Part shown: positions 22,841 to 34,629 of the stretch, piece by piece | How positions within the stretch are numbered: the first letter of the stretch is position 1 | How the letters are laid out: every line of letters starts with the position of its first letter | Made by a program: the position numbers and the translations under genes | The notes under the pieces: model-generated | Seen by the model: the letters and a program-made list of their open reading frames with translations, nothing else | Told to the model about the DNA's origin: nothing | Database searches by the model: none | Assembly (NCBI GenBank): GCA_036346225.1 | Contig: JARFIW010000108.1 | Span: 4,296,501-4,360,500 of the forward strand | Source: Platerodrilus igneus | Lineage: Eukaryota; Arthropoda; Insecta; Coleoptera; Lycidae | Direction: 5' to 3' | DNA: 64,000 bases

Positions 22841-23110
22841 GATCCGATGGCATTGTAATGGCACCCTTGTGAGGAGTTTCTGCTTATTCATGCTCAGAAG
22901 ACCTGCTTTACTATTGCTCATAATACGTATAGTTTTATTTCGGACTTTGCGTTCCAGGATAACTTTAGCACCACATGATAGCTATAACTTGTGCTTTGAA
23001 GACAGTTGCCAGCGTGTCCCTTGTGACACTTTTAACTGAAAAGATGCCTGCCTGCCTGTTCGAGTACCTTTATTTGTTTTTGAACCATTTGTGTAAATGG
23101 AGATCTTAGT
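22841..23110 (-). pseudogene. LINE RNase H fragment, first unit
   Basis: Minus-strand frames contain GTLATVFKAQVIAI, VRNKTIRIMSNSKAGLL and LQCHRI, corresponding to the central RNase H (VF.AEV.AI, SDS.AAL). Frameshifts interrupt it. The same segment recurs at 26,760-27,110 and 27,937-28,430. Confidence 0.65.
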
Positions 23111-23479
23111 TTGGGATTAGTAAATACTAATTTAGCTAGTTTTTGATAGTTTTAAGTCGACCCTTCAGGTCGCATTAGTAAGTAGTGACGGCGGCTGCTA
23201 TCCGGTATTGCGGAATCGTCGCCCCCTCCCCCCTCGTTCACTTGATTCGTTTTATTTTTCATAAGACGCCTGTTCGAAGACAATTGGGCTAAAAACACGT
23301 ATGCTGTGCTGATTTTTTTCAATAGTTAGTTTAAGCATTGTTCTTGAAAGAAGGAGGTGGTCAAGAACAAGTACGATATCTATATCTGGCAACACGACAC
23401 ATCATGTTCCGTATGTGTTTTATTATTGTCTACATTCCATGCCTAACATTCCGAAAACATATCAGTCACACTGTTTTTT

Positions 23480-26400
23480 TTGTTAGATTGGACGTATGGG
23501 TTTTTTGGTCGCTTTCACGAAGATCATCTAGAGTGTTGGAGCGAATTAACGGATATGGATCGGATTGGATTAAATCGGAAAGGGTGACAAACGTCACACG
23601 CACTTAGGCCTCCTACTGCGCCCGTTGTGTAGATTTCCTTGACCTAAATTGGTTCTTCATCGCTCATCCACCCGACCTTGCAGGTAAATTTGGGGATGTC
23701 GGATCATGGGGTGTCTTTGATTCTGTCCTTATCAGACCTGAAGTTCTCCAGCATGGAACCTCGAAGTCGGGTCGGGTACCGGACATGTGCACATAATATG
23801 CATCGACGTCTCGTCCTCCTGCTGGCACCCGCGACTGTGAGGTCATCTGATAGATCCATCATGTGCAGATGCTTTTTAGTTTGCAGTGACCAGTCAGAAA
23901 CATAGCAGCCACGCTGTTTTTCTTTTTTGTTAGATTGGGCGCAATGTTTTTTGGGCGGTTTCACGAAGATCATCTAGAGTGATGGAGCGGATTAACGGAT
24001 ATGGATCGGATTGGATTGAATCGGGAAGGGGGACAAACGCCACACGCACTTAGGCCTCCTACTGCGCCCATTGTGTTGATTTCCTTGACCTAAATTGGTT
24101 CTTCATCAATTATCCACCCGACCTTGCAGGTAAATTTGTGGATGTCAAACCATGCGGTGTCTTTGATTCTGTCCTTATCAGGCCTGCAGTTCTCCAACAT
24201 GGAACCTTGAAGTCGGGTCGAGTACCGGACATGTACACAGAATATGCATCGACGTCTCGTCGTCCTACTGACACCCGCGACTGTGAGGTCATCTGATAGA
24301 TCCATCATGTGCAGATGCTTTTTAGTTTGCAGTGCCAGTCAGAAACATAGCAGCCACGCTATTTTTCTTTTTTGTTAGATTGGGCGCAATGTTTTTTGGG
24401 CGGTTTCACGAAGATTATCTAGAGTGATGGAGCGGATTAACGTATATGGATCGGATTGGATTGAATCGGGAAGGGGGACAAACGCCACACGCACTTAGGC
24501 CTCCTACTGCGCCCATTGTGTTGATTTCCTTGACCTAAATTGGTTCTTCATCACTTATCCACCCTACCTTGCAGGTAAATTTGTGGATGTCGAACCATGC
24601 GGTGTCTTTGATTCTGTCCTTATCAGGCCTGGAGTTCTCCAACATGGAACCTTGAAGTCGGGTCGAGTACCGGACATGTACACAGAATATGCATCGACGT
24701 CTCGTCGTCCTGCTGACACCCGCGACTGTGAGGTCATCTGATAGATCCATCATGTGCAGATGCTTTTTAGTTTGCAGTGCCCAGTCTGTAACATAGCAGC
24801 CACACTGTTTTTCTTTTTTGTTAGATTGGGCGCAAGATTTTTTGGGCGGTTTCACGAAGATCATCTAGAGTGATGGAGTGGATTAACGGATATGGATCGG
24901 ATTGGATTGAATCGGGATGCGTGACAAACGCCACGCGCACTTAGGCCTCCTGCTGCGCCCATTGTGTTGCTTTCCTTGACCTAAATTGGTTCTTCATCGC
25001 TCGTCCACCCGACCTTGCAGGTAAATTTGTGGATGTCGAACCATGCGGTGTCTTTGATTCTGTCCTTATCAGGTCTGAAGTTCTCCAGCGTGGAACCTCG
25101 AAATCGGGTCGGGTACCGGACATGTGCACAGAATATGCATCGACGTCTCGTCCTCCTGCTGGCACCCGCGACTGTGAGGTCATCTGATAGATCCATCATG
25201 TGCAGATGCTTTTTAGTTTGCAGTGACCAGTCAGAAACATAGCAGCCACGCTGTTTTTCTTTTTTGTTAGATTGGGCGCAATGTTTTTTTGGCGGTTTCA
25301 CGAAGATCATCTAGAGTGATGGAGCGGATTAACGGATATGGATCGGATTGGATTGAATCGGGAAGGAGGACAAACGCCAAACGCACTTAGGCCTCCTACT
25401 GCGCCCATTGTGTTGATTTCCTTGACCTAAATTGGTTCTTCATCACTTATCCACCCGACCTTGCAGGTAAATTTGTGGATGTCAAACCATGCGGTGTCTT
25501 TGATTCTGTCCTTATCAGGCCTGGAGCTCTCCAACATGGAACCTTGATGTCGGGTCGAGTACCGGACATGTACACAGAATATACATCGACGTCTCGTCGT
25601 CCTGCTGACACCCGCGACTGTGAGGTCATCTGATAGATCCATCATGTGCAGATGCTTTTTAGTTTGCAGTGCCCAGTCAGTATCATAGCAGCCACACTGT
25701 TTTTCTTTTTTGTTAGATTGGGCGCAAGATTTTTTGGGCGGTTTCACGAAGATCATCTAGAGTGATGGAGTGGATTAACGGATATGGATCGGATTGGATT
25801 GAATCGGGATGCGTGACAAACGCCACGCGCACTTAGGCCTCCTGCTGCGCCCATTGTGTTGCTTTCCTTGACCTAAATTGGTTCTTCATCGCTCGTCCAC
25901 CCGACCTTGCAGGTAAATTTGTGGATGTCGAACCATGCGGTGTCTTTGATTCTGTCCTTATCAGGTCTGAAGTTCTCCAGCGTGGAACCTCGAAATCGGG
26001 TCGGGTACCGGACATGTGCACAGAATATGCATCGACGTCTCGTCCTCCTGCTGGCACCCGCGACTGTGAGGTCATCTGATAGATCCATCATGTGCAGATG
26101 CTTTTTAGTTTGCAGTGACCAGTCAGAAACATAGCAGCCACGCTGTTTTTCTTTTTTGTTAGATTGGGCGCAATGTTTTTTTGGCGGTTTCACGAAGATC
26201 ATCTAGAGTGATGGAGCGGATTAACGGATATGGATCGGATTGGATTGAATCGGGAAGGGTGACAAACGCCACACGCACTTAGGCCTCTTAGTGCGCCCAT
26301 TGTGTTGCTTTCCTTTGCCTAAATTGGTTCTTCATCGCTCATCAACCCGACCTTGCAGGTAAATTTGGGAATGTCGAACCATGCGGTGTCTTTGATTCTG

Positions 26401-26575
26401 TCCTTATCAGGCTTGAAGTTTTCCAACATGGAACCTCGAAGTCGGGTCGAGTACCGAACATGTGCACAGAATATGCATCGACGTCTCGTTCTCCTGCTGG
26501 CACCCGCGATTGTGAGGTCATCTGATAGGCCCATCATGTGCAGATGCTTTTTAGTTTGCAGTGCCCAGTCAGAAT
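23480..26575 (-). repeat. 446-bp tandem array of LINE C-terminal segment
   Basis: Seven monomers with the anchor TTGGTTCTTCATC at 23,649, 24,095, 24,540, 24,986, 25,432, 25,878 and 26,324 (spacing 445-446). Each has an 80-110 codon minus-strand frame: CAQSNKKEKQ, LQTKKHLHMMDLSDDLTVAG, FRPDKDRIKDT and WFDIHKFTCKVGW. Monomers alternate in type: the 24,981 and 25,873 frames encode the same protein, and the 24,535 and 25,427 frames nearly so, giving an 892-bp higher-order repeat. No promoter-like feature was noticed. Confidence 0.88.
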
Positions 26576-26579
26576 ACCG

Positions 26580-27110
26580 ACTAACAGCAATAGTTACAGC
26601 GACAAGCATATGACAAATTTTTCTATTTTAGTCATGAGAGACCTGATAAACATTTTTGTCTGTCGGAAACCTGTCGTACAAACCCACCTGTCCTTTTGAC
26701 GGCGGTGGTTTGTGTGGCTTATCTGGGCAACATCGCAGATGGCGATATAGGAACCAATGGCTCAAGGGCAACAAATTTCTGACCGATCATTGTTTCGCCA
26801 GAGAGTTATATGTTCATTGCCATGCACTTTGACCGAAACTAGCACAAGGGCGTTAGTGTTAGAAGCATGCTCAAGGATCCGATGACATTGTAATATCACC
26901 CCTGAGAAGAGCTTCTGCTTATTTATGCTCAGAAGACCTGCTCTACTATCGCTCATAATGCGAATAATTTTATTTCGGACTTTGCGTTCCAGGATAGCGT
27001 TAGAACCGTGCATGATCGCTATAACTTGTGCTTTGAAGACAGTTGCCAGCGTGCCCCTTGTGACACTTTTAACTGAAAAGATGCCTGCCTGCCTGTCCGA
27101 GTACCTTTAT
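26580..27110 (-). pseudogene. LINE RNase H fragment, second unit
   Basis: The 83-codon frame 27,013-26,762 reads AILERKVRNKIIRIMSDSRA, then INKQKLFSGVILQCHRILEH, an RNase H core with SDSRA for the usual SDSQA. It is followed by VSVKVHG, equivalent to WVPGHSG. Confidence 0.75.
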
Positions 27111-27489
27111 TTCACTAGTAAAAACTAATTTAGCTAGGTTTTGATAGTTTCAAGTCGGCCCTTCAGATCGCACTAGAAAGCAGTGACAGCGGCTACTATC
27201 CGGTATTACGGAATCGCCCCTCCCCAACCCCTCTCCATTCGTTTTATTTTTCATAAGAAGCCTGCTCGAAGACAAATGGGCTAAAAACACGTATGCTGTG
27301 ATAACTTTTTTCAATTGCTAGTTTAAGCATTGTTCTTTAAAGAAGAAGGTGGTCAAAAACAAGTACGATATCTATATTTGGCAACACGACACTTCGTGTT
27401 CCTTATGTGTTTTATTATTGTCTACGACAATCCATGACCTAACATCCCGAAAACATAGCAGTCACACTGTTTTTTTTTGTTAGATTGAG

Positions 27490-27925
27490 CGCAAGGTTTT
27501 TTGGGCGGTTTTACGAAGGTCATCTAAAGTGATGGAGCGGATTAACGGATATGGATCGGATTGGATTGAATCGGGAAAGGTGACAAACGCTACACGCACT
27601 TAAGCCTCCTAGTGCGCCCATTGTGTTGTTTTCCTTGACCTAAATTGGTTCTTTATCGCTCATCCACCCGACCTTGCAGGTGAATTTGGGAATGTCGGTC
27701 CATGGAGGGGGGGCCTTGATTCTGTCCTTATCAGCCCAGAAATTCCCCAACATAAATTCTCATAATTGGGTCGAATACCGAACATGTGCACAAAATGTGC
27801 ATCATGCTTCTCCCTCCTGCTGGGGTTGTCTGACAGACCTATCTTGCGCAGATGCTTCTTTAGTTTGCAGTGCCCAGTCAGAATACCGACCAACAGTCGC
27901 AGTTTCAGCGGCAAGCGTATGACAA
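27490..27925 (-). pseudogene. LINE C-terminal Cys/His segment, third unit
   Basis: Minus-strand frame 27,914-27,660 begins LLVGILTGHCKLKKHLRKIG, the best preserved LTGHC..L..HL.K.G motif of the array, then LSDNPS. It is a diverged single monomer (anchor at 27,645). Confidence 0.75.
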
Positions 27926-27929
27926 ACTT

Positions 27930-28430
27930 TTCGATTTTATGGGAGACCCAAATAACATTTTTGACTGTAGCTTGTCGTACAAACCCATCTGTCTTTATGG
28001 CGGCGATGGCTTGTGTGGCCTATCATGGAAAATATCGCAGATGGCGATTTAGGAACCGATGACTCAATGCCAAAAAAATCTGAGCCGATCATTGTTTCGC
28101 TATCTACGCCTGAATGCACTTTGACCCAAACTAGCTCAAGAATGTTAGTGATAGAAGCATGCTCAAGGATCCGATGGCATTGTAATAGCATCCCTGAGAG
28201 GAGCTTCTGCTCTACTATCACTCGTAATGCATATAGTTTTATTTTGGATTTTGCGTTCCAGGATAGCGTTAGCACTGTGCATGATATTAAAACTTCTGGT
28301 TTGAAGACAGTTGCCAGCGTGCCCATTGTGACACTTTCAGCTGAAAAGATGCCTGCCTGCCTGTCCCTGTACCTTCATTTGTTTTTAAACCGTTTGTGTA
28401 AATGGAGATCTCTGTTGGGGACGCGTTAGT
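27930..28430 (-). pseudogene. LINE RNase H fragment, third unit
   Basis: Frame 28,326-27,937 contains GTLATVF, a degenerate SDSQ region (RVIVEQKLLSGMLLQCHRIL), then LELVWVKVHSGVDSETMIGS, the VTLVWVPGHSG..GNE..D segment. The metal-binding Asp of the last motif is lost. Upstream it is joined to a family H copy. Confidence 0.78.
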
Positions 28431-28800
28431 GAATTTGGCGTATGCTTAGAAATTCGAATCCATTAGTAAATACTAATTTAGCTAGGTTTGGATAGTTTTA
28501 AGTCGACCCTTCAGGTCGCACCAGTAAGCAGAGACAGTGGTTACTATCCGGTATTACGGAATCGCCTCCTGTCTACTTTTTGCTAGTGTCAGGTTGATTA
28601 GACACACTCTAAAGTCAACGCGATGAGTACCATTATTTAAACAGTTTATAAATTATATTTAACGATTAATTAATTTTGAAGTCAAATTTATATGAAACAC
28701 GTAATTATTCGCGTTTAAACCCAATGTAGTACCTTCGGGTGGAGTATTGGATACGTGGGCGCAAGTGTAGCGGTCCTTACTCAGTTTATACAGTGTCTAC
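28430..28800 (+). mobile_element. family H retroelement copy
   Basis: Starts GGCGTATGCTTAGAAATTCG, then CGACCCTTCAGGTCGCACCA, TATCCGGTATTACGGAATCG, GTTGATTAGACACACTC and CGCGTTTAAACCCAATG. The hairpin is at 28,721-28,750 (CCAATG...TATTGG, loop TTCG). Shorter pieces (CGACCCTTCAGGTCGC... to ...CGGAATCG) occur at 23,110-23,225 and 27,118-27,232 in the other composite units. Confidence 0.78.
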
Positions 28801-28867
28801 TCTCGCCGCTCTTATCGATCCACAGACCCTTGAATCGCAGTCTATTTGTCGCTCTCATAGCCATCTC

Positions 28868-29153
28868 CTCCGCATACTGGTTAAGCGGCATAGTTGGTTG
28901 CTATGCCCAAGAGTTCGGGTTCGATCCCCGACACGGATCGCTTGAAACATATTAGGCGAGCATTTTCACAAAAATATGCCCTCGTTCGAAAAAGAGCTAA
29001 AATGTAGATTCCGTGTGTGTTGTCACGCACGTTAAAGATCTCTACCTGCTTGGAACAGCAAGGATTCGGCAAAATTCCAAATTTTTCAGGTAAAAAAATT
29101 CGCTTCCGGCCAATGTAGAACGTTCGGGTGGAGCATTGTAAAATCAAATGTAG
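28868..29153 (+). mobile_element. tRNA-derived SINE with the best-preserved B box
   Basis: Head GGTTAAGCGGCATAGTTGG, then GGGTTCGATCCCCGACACGG at about 28,917, an exact consensus B box. Body GGCGAGCATTTTCAC and CACGCACGTTAAAGATC, hairpin at 29,110-29,139. No flanking duplication could be confirmed. It sits at the truncated 3' side of LINE B. Confidence 0.88.
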
Positions 29154-29179
29154 AGGAGTGAGGCCTAGAATGGCGTCTA

Positions 29180-30690
29180 AGACTACCATGAGTGTGGATT
29201 GCTTTACACCCGTGATGCATAACCCAGTTGTTGAATATATGTTAGTTTTTTAGCTGCGTGTGCTAACCTGACCCGGGCCACCTGACTAATGCGTCATAGC
29301 AAAGCATTTGTCTAACTACTGTGGTGTATCGTCACAGGACAGCTTTTAATGGGAAACCCCTAAGTTTGCCTATGGCGCGTTTACACTGCCAGAACACCAA
29401 GTTGTACTTCATAGTTTTGACTTGTAGATGTTTGGTCCAATTCAACTTTTTGTCAAGTTACTATTAACTTCCTTTTATTAGAAAACAACACCAGCCCCGT
29501 TTTATTGGAATTGATGGCTTAGAGAGTTATCGGAATACCAGTGCTCCGTATATTTATTGCTGCTTGCATCAAGTTACGCAGCACTTGGTCGAATTTGCCG
29601 ACTACCATAATAGCTATCGTCCGCGTAATCTATCGTGTATAAACCACCTTTATTAAGACGTTGAAGATTCATAGATGCGGTGAAAACTCGGCCTTCTGGT
29701 GACAGCCTTTACTTACCGTCCAAATTACAGAAGTGTTTTCAACAGTAATATGTAACCGCCGGCATAGTAAAAACTGCATAATTAGTTGCCGAAGAGTGTC
29801 TTCAGCTCCATGTTCCCGCAGGACTTTGTCAATGCTGGCAACGGTGGTTCACAAAACGCACCCACAATATCAATAAATGCGCCTAAGGCAGACATGTTAA
29901 GAGATTTCTCAATCCGCCCTAATACGGTGTGGATAGCAAACTCCATGGATTTCCCGGGTATGAAAGCATGTTGGTTTGGGTGAAGTGGATAATAATGCAC
30001 TATTCCCTCTCTCTAATCATTGTCGCAGTCTTCCCAAGGTCTTTAACAAAAAAGACCTAAGACATGGTCTGTAGGGTTTAGCCTGGGAGTAATTCTTCCG
30101 GCCTGGTTTAAGAATGATGACAACCCTAACCTCTCTGCAACTGCTGGGGATGTATCTAAATACAATACTGTCCCTGAAAAATGCCAGAAGAAATGGAAGC
30201 AACGAATCCACGCCCCACTGCAGTAGGGCGGGGAAGATACCATTCATTTCAGAGGACTTAAAGGTTTGGAGGGTTGAGATGGCCCATTCATGTTTTTCTT
30301 CATCCACCACGCGGTTGGATACTACCTAGTTAGCTCCTGAGATGGGTTGATCCACCCCGAATGTGGAGGGTAGTGATACACTACATAGGAAGTACGTTTT
30401 CACAATTAGTTTTCAGGCAGCATCGTTGATGGCGGGGATCTTTAGACAAAATCCTATTAATACGAAAAGTTACATTATCGGACTCGACTGAGTTACAGAA
30501 GATCTTCCGGGAGGCTCTTTCGTCTTTTAATTGCCGCTGTATGTGGTCTACGGTGGCTTTTATAAGCCTCCCATTTTTTGCCTTGTTTAACAATTTTCCA
30601 GGTTTTTTCCAGCTTCTAAGGCTCCTCGCGCCATCATGTTGTGATAAAGCGAATAGAAGCTGTTCTGACCGGATTTGCCTGTTCAAAGGA
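29180..30690 (-). pseudogene. LINE B reverse transcriptase
   Basis: In order on the minus strand: an N-terminal segment at 30,686-30,381, WAISTLQTFKSSEMNGIFPA and REVRVVIILKPGRKNYSQAK (30,310-30,017), then HPNQHAFIPGKSMEFAIHT and GAFIDIVGAF (30,000-29,782). The catalytic box is YTIDYADD near 29,630. The thumb (LNWTKHLQVKTMKYNLVFWQ) extends to about 29,300. RNase H and C-terminus are missing because the element ends near the SINE. Frameshifts are numerous. Confidence 0.85.
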
Positions 30691-31850
30691 TTCTAAATAG
30701 GGGTCTGAAGAAAAATCGTGAATCTTTGTAGCTCGTGTATTGTTGTTGTGTTGCTGATACCTTGTGATGCCAAGAGTTGTCCATAGACAGATCTGTTGCT
30801 TTGGTAGCAAGATGTCAGAAAAGTAGGTTTGCTGCCCCTGTTTAAAATCTCCAGGTTCATACTCGATATGTACTCGCTTCCACGAGAGCTGGTGTCTACG
30901 CTACCCCACACAATAGTATCTATAGGAAGGAAGATTGGAATTAGAATATGTCAGATAGGTAACGATAGCGAACGTTAGGGACGAATTAAGCTGAACAGGA
31001 ATGAAATACTTAGACCAGGGAGGACGACTTTGTAAATTTATAGAGTAGGAATATATAGCTGGATTCTTTATTGATAAATTTGACGTATGCTTAGAAATTT
31101 GAATCCATTGATAATTACTAAGATAGCTTTAAGTTGCCTCTTCAGGTCGCGCCGGTAAGCAAAGCTTGCAGCTGATATCCGGTGTCTACTTTTTGCTTGT
31201 GTCTTGTTGATCAGACACACTCCAAAGCCAACGCTAGGAATACCATTATTTAACCGCCAACTTTAGTTTTAGTTTATACATTTTATTTATGATAGATTAA
31301 ATTTTGAAGTCAGATTTATTTGAAGTGCGATTATTTTCGCGTTTAAACCCAATGTTGTACCCTGGCGTAAACCATTGGGGACGTGACTACAACTGTAGTG
31401 GCCGTTACTTACATTATACTGCCCCACACAGTGCGGTGTGCGTTGGAGTCGCATCCGATAAGGAGATGTTTTTGTGTATATCACAATAATCAATGACCAC
31501 CATCAACATCAAGGGTGGGGGGGGGTATCTGTATTGGGATATAGGCTGAAATCAGAGTTATATCAGTGATGGCTCGCATCCTGCAACTGATCTGAACGAC
31601 TGTGAAGTCACGGCCACTCACTTGTGGCAGAAAGAGTGCCACTGACTGTTGGTTTCTAATCGCAAATACCAGACACTCTCAAGCTTACCGCCCTGGCTTC
31701 GTGAATGAAGACAATGTCCTGCTTACTGCTCACATGTCTGCATAGAATAGTTACAGGCCCCTGGCAGTGTTGCAGGTTCATCTGAATGATATCTAGTTTC
31801 GTCATTTTGACTGTAGGCGACCTTCCATTTGAAAGTCGTTGAACGTACTG
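30691..31850 (-). pseudogene. LINE B endonuclease, split by a family H insertion
   Basis: Upstream part (31,800-31,422) includes HLLIGCDSNAHRTVW, the Asp/Asn/His catalytic region of APE endonucleases. Downstream part (30,912-30,693) continues in register as GSVDTSSRGSEYISSMNLEI, LNRGSKPTF. The two halves are separated by 509 bp of family H with a 9-bp target duplication, so the frame is continuous once the insert is disregarded. Confidence 0.82.
30913..31421 (+). mobile_element. full-length family H retroelement in LINE B endonuclease
   Basis: A 509-bp insert flanked by CCCCACACA (30,904-30,912 and 31,422-31,430). It begins ATAGTATCTATAGG and ends TTACATTATACTG. Internal landmarks: GCGAACGTTAGGGACGAATT, GACGTATGCTTAGAAATTTG, the CTTCAGGTCGC and TATCCGG blocks, GTTGATCAGACACACTCC and CGCGTTTAAACCCAATG. 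The hairpin at 31,349-31,378 has a decayed loop. No TIRs, no tRNA boxes and no ORF are present. Other copies are truncated on the left with a fixed right end, so it moves as a non-LTR retroelement read on the plus strand. Confidence 0.8.
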
Positions 31851-33108
31851 TCCAATAACGTTTTATTGTACTCATCTGTCGGCCATTCCACAAGCAACGG
31901 ATCGGAGTCTGCAGTGGACTGCTCGGCGCTGTTGATGGTACGCCTGCCTCAACCTTCTGAAGTCGCTGCTGAAGCTAAACTCTCTTCACCTGCTCAGGAG
32001 GTGAAGGTTGACTTTGCTCTTACACAGTAACTGAATAGGCTGGCTTTGCAAGAGGTTGTGGTTTCTATATACTTAAATTTAGGGAGATGAACTTGTAGTG
32101 TAACTTGCCTCCCTTACTAGTGATTGCATCGCTTACGTCTTCCCTAACACCAAAGGCCAACAGCCTCCCTTCAAACATATCTAATGGCGGTGTTGTAAAT
32201 TCACCATGTGGATGTGTCGCGGCCCAGGAGTTCTGCACACTCAGACGCCTTAGAACGACGTATGTCTTCCGGAAGCCCGGAATCCATAGTGCCGCTTTTA
32301 GGAGTCTAGCTAACAGTCCCACCTGGACGATTATAAGGCGTGTAGTCTTTCACGGTCGCGTTATTCGCGTTAGGGAGTGATCGTCCCCGCACCAGATCCG
32401 TAAGATACCGCCCGAATACGGCCACCTCCTAAAGGTTGGTAGGGTGCTGTGGCTGGAAATGGAGAACAGATGGTCGTCCAACGCCTTATTACAAGGACTC
32501 TGCTTGAGCGTTGGTGATCGTACTTCAAGCGTCATTCTTGTTGATAACAACGACACCGAGGTGCCTAGCGAGTGCTTCCTTGTTACTGCCACCGACAGCC
32601 TAAGTGGTGCTGATCTTACAGCTTCTCTCCCGCGGCCTACTTTGTCAAGGAGTGTCGTCAGATCCTTCTCTTTTTATGTTACTCTCCACCTTGGTCTATG
32701 CAAGTCTTGGAGTGAAAGTAGATAATCCAGAGATGGTAGGTGATTGACCGGTTCCAGAATGAGCTCTGAATTGGTTAGCAGTAGGAACAGCTTTTTCCAC
32801 AGCACCCGTCTGCACCGTCAAACAACCATCCTCCTTTTCTGTTCAGCCCCACTGATTCGCTTCTTCTGTGAGCGCTGTTGTTCCCGTTCTTCTGGCTGAT
32901 TCTTATCGTCAGATTGGTGTTGTTGTTGTTGTCTCCCTCTCCCCACCCTCCACGGAACCCAAGTTGGAATGCGGAAGACGAAACCAGCACTGTATGATAT
33001 AGTACCCCAAAGATGACTGACGTACCAATCTGCATACCGCTTTGTAGCAGCACACGTGTAGTATGTGCTGTTTTCCCGCCGTACCGGCTGCATGCCCTTC
33101 ACCTCCAA
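31851..33108 (-). pseudogene. LINE B ORF1 protein, DUF4780-type
   Basis: Basic region EEREQQRSQKKRISGAEQKR near 32,860 parallels the KRLSGAQRRK motif of LINE A ORF1. SGGILRIWCGDDHSL (32,420) and ALWIPGFRKTYVVLRRLSVQ (32,290) correspond to LWLTCAN and VWIPD of DUF4780, and EGRLLAFGVREDVSDAITSK near 32,160 to the last strand-helix of the domain. I place the start at the ATG at 33,108. Frameshifts separate the pieces. Confidence 0.72.
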
Positions 33109-33557
33109 TAGCTCACCCAGTTGACGGTCTGTCCCGAAGATACAATCTATTGAGCGAGATGGATTAGTCTCGACCCCCGTCTAGCTGAAATCTGGGCTAA
33201 AGGTGCGTGTTGCCATACATTGAGGAATTGATTTTGCCTCAGGTGTGACTCAACCGCCAGGATCCCGTCATCTAACTGACACGAGGCGTCCTGAATCCTG
33301 TGCAGACCGCCACCAGCCCATGTAGCAGTAGGGTTTTTGATGGTTTGGCCCGCGCTGTGGGATTAGTCTAACCATTATGCAGGGTTTAAATCATATTGAC
33401 GTACATTCATTCCCTCGTGTGTTTTGGTTTTCAGGCCGCTCGCTCTGGATCACTACGAGTCTAAGAACAGCGAGCTATTGCTCGAACGGTGACCTCCCGC
33501 TCCTATCTGCCACCTGGGGACGCGCCCGATGGATAACCGCCACCGCCAACCACATGG
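33109..33557 (-). other. LINE B 5' leader
   Basis: Its outer end on the plus strand, TGCCACCTGGGGACGCGCCC followed by AACCACATGG, matches the outer end of LINE A (5,620-5,662 and 44,650-44,692). Homology stops at about 33,557, so this is taken as the element's 5' terminus. Confidence 0.6.
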
Positions 33558-34629
33558 ATATGAAAAACTATTCTATTCCGCGTGGAAAGACTGCATATAT
33601 GGAGCCAGAGATTGTGATCTTCTGCGAGACCATCGCATAAAAGACAGACCAAGCATCTGAGAGTAATCATCAGTGGAGGAATCCACATCGAAATTGTACC
33701 GCTGGAACTAAAGCAGCAACATGAAGTGTCTACGCATTACTAAACAGAAGAAGCCTGTTCGGCATCGCAACAAATCCGCCTTTACAAAACCATTATCCGA
33801 TCAATACCACTGTTCATCTATGTGAGGCTACTTCGCCTCAAAAAGCAGCAGTTTATACAACAGCCATTAACGTAGTATGACACATGAGGAATGATAATAT
33901 CCACACCCAACGATTGAAAAATACATCAGGACAGTAAAGATGAGATGCCTTAATACGAGATGCCGCGTATCAGAATCGTCATCGACTGCAATGAAAACAA
34001 CCATGAATCACAGAACATCGTAGATGATTATTTTAGGTTAAGCTAAACAAAGCACAATCGTATACTTACGTAAGCTGTGAGAAGGACTGCAACACTATCC
34101 CGTTATTTCAGCTAGATGTAACTCGGTATCAGTAGCAAAAGTACAATATCTTAGGGAACCACGCCAAGCAACGATATCAAATAAGAGAAAACGTTGCACA
34201 ATTGGTTCTCCAATTGTCAAAATTAGTCGACCAGGAAACAGTTTTTGGAGTTGGGGCAAGTTTCCCTGACCAGTAGTTTTTTATTGGTCTCGTTAGCTTC
34301 TGGACTCGTCTTTGGCTCATCTCGGAATTTGCTTACATAACCTTACGGACAAGTTGCGTAGATTACTATGCACAATAATAATTTAGAGATGGAGAAGAGA
34401 GGTCAAGGATACGTTATGTAATTTGTTTGCTTCTGGTTGTTTATCTGACCATGCTTTTTACGTTATACTGTATTTTTCCCTTAATACTTGCCGTAGTTAT
34501 GCAAACAGTTTGGCATTATGAAATTACAAAAGTATTTGGTACATACTTCTGCCTGCAAGTGGATGGGTTAAAATCACCATTATCGTCACATGATCTTTGA
34601 CAACCTTATGAAATCGGCAAAATTTTGGG
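33558..34629. other. unassigned spacer
   Basis: No repeat in common with the rest of the window and no recognisable coding sequence. Confidence 0.4.

Larger units (their letters stand above)
21943..28560 (-). repeat. composite array of LINE 3' halves (three 1.3-kb units)
   Basis: Three successive units, anchored by CATTCGTTTTATTTTT at about 21,943, 23,240 and 27,237. Each consists of a linker, one or more C-terminal Cys/His monomers, an RNase H fragment, and a family H fragment. Spacings are about 1,297, 3,997 and 1,323 bp. The middle unit is longer by six extra 446-bp monomers (2,676 bp), which accounts exactly for the difference. Coding sense is the minus strand. No RT domain is included. 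Confidence 0.78.

Noticed and set aside
23678..26613. Repeated plus-strand frames of 75-86 codons in the 446-bp array
   Set aside because: Antisense to the LINE C-terminal coding frame, kept only by repetition.
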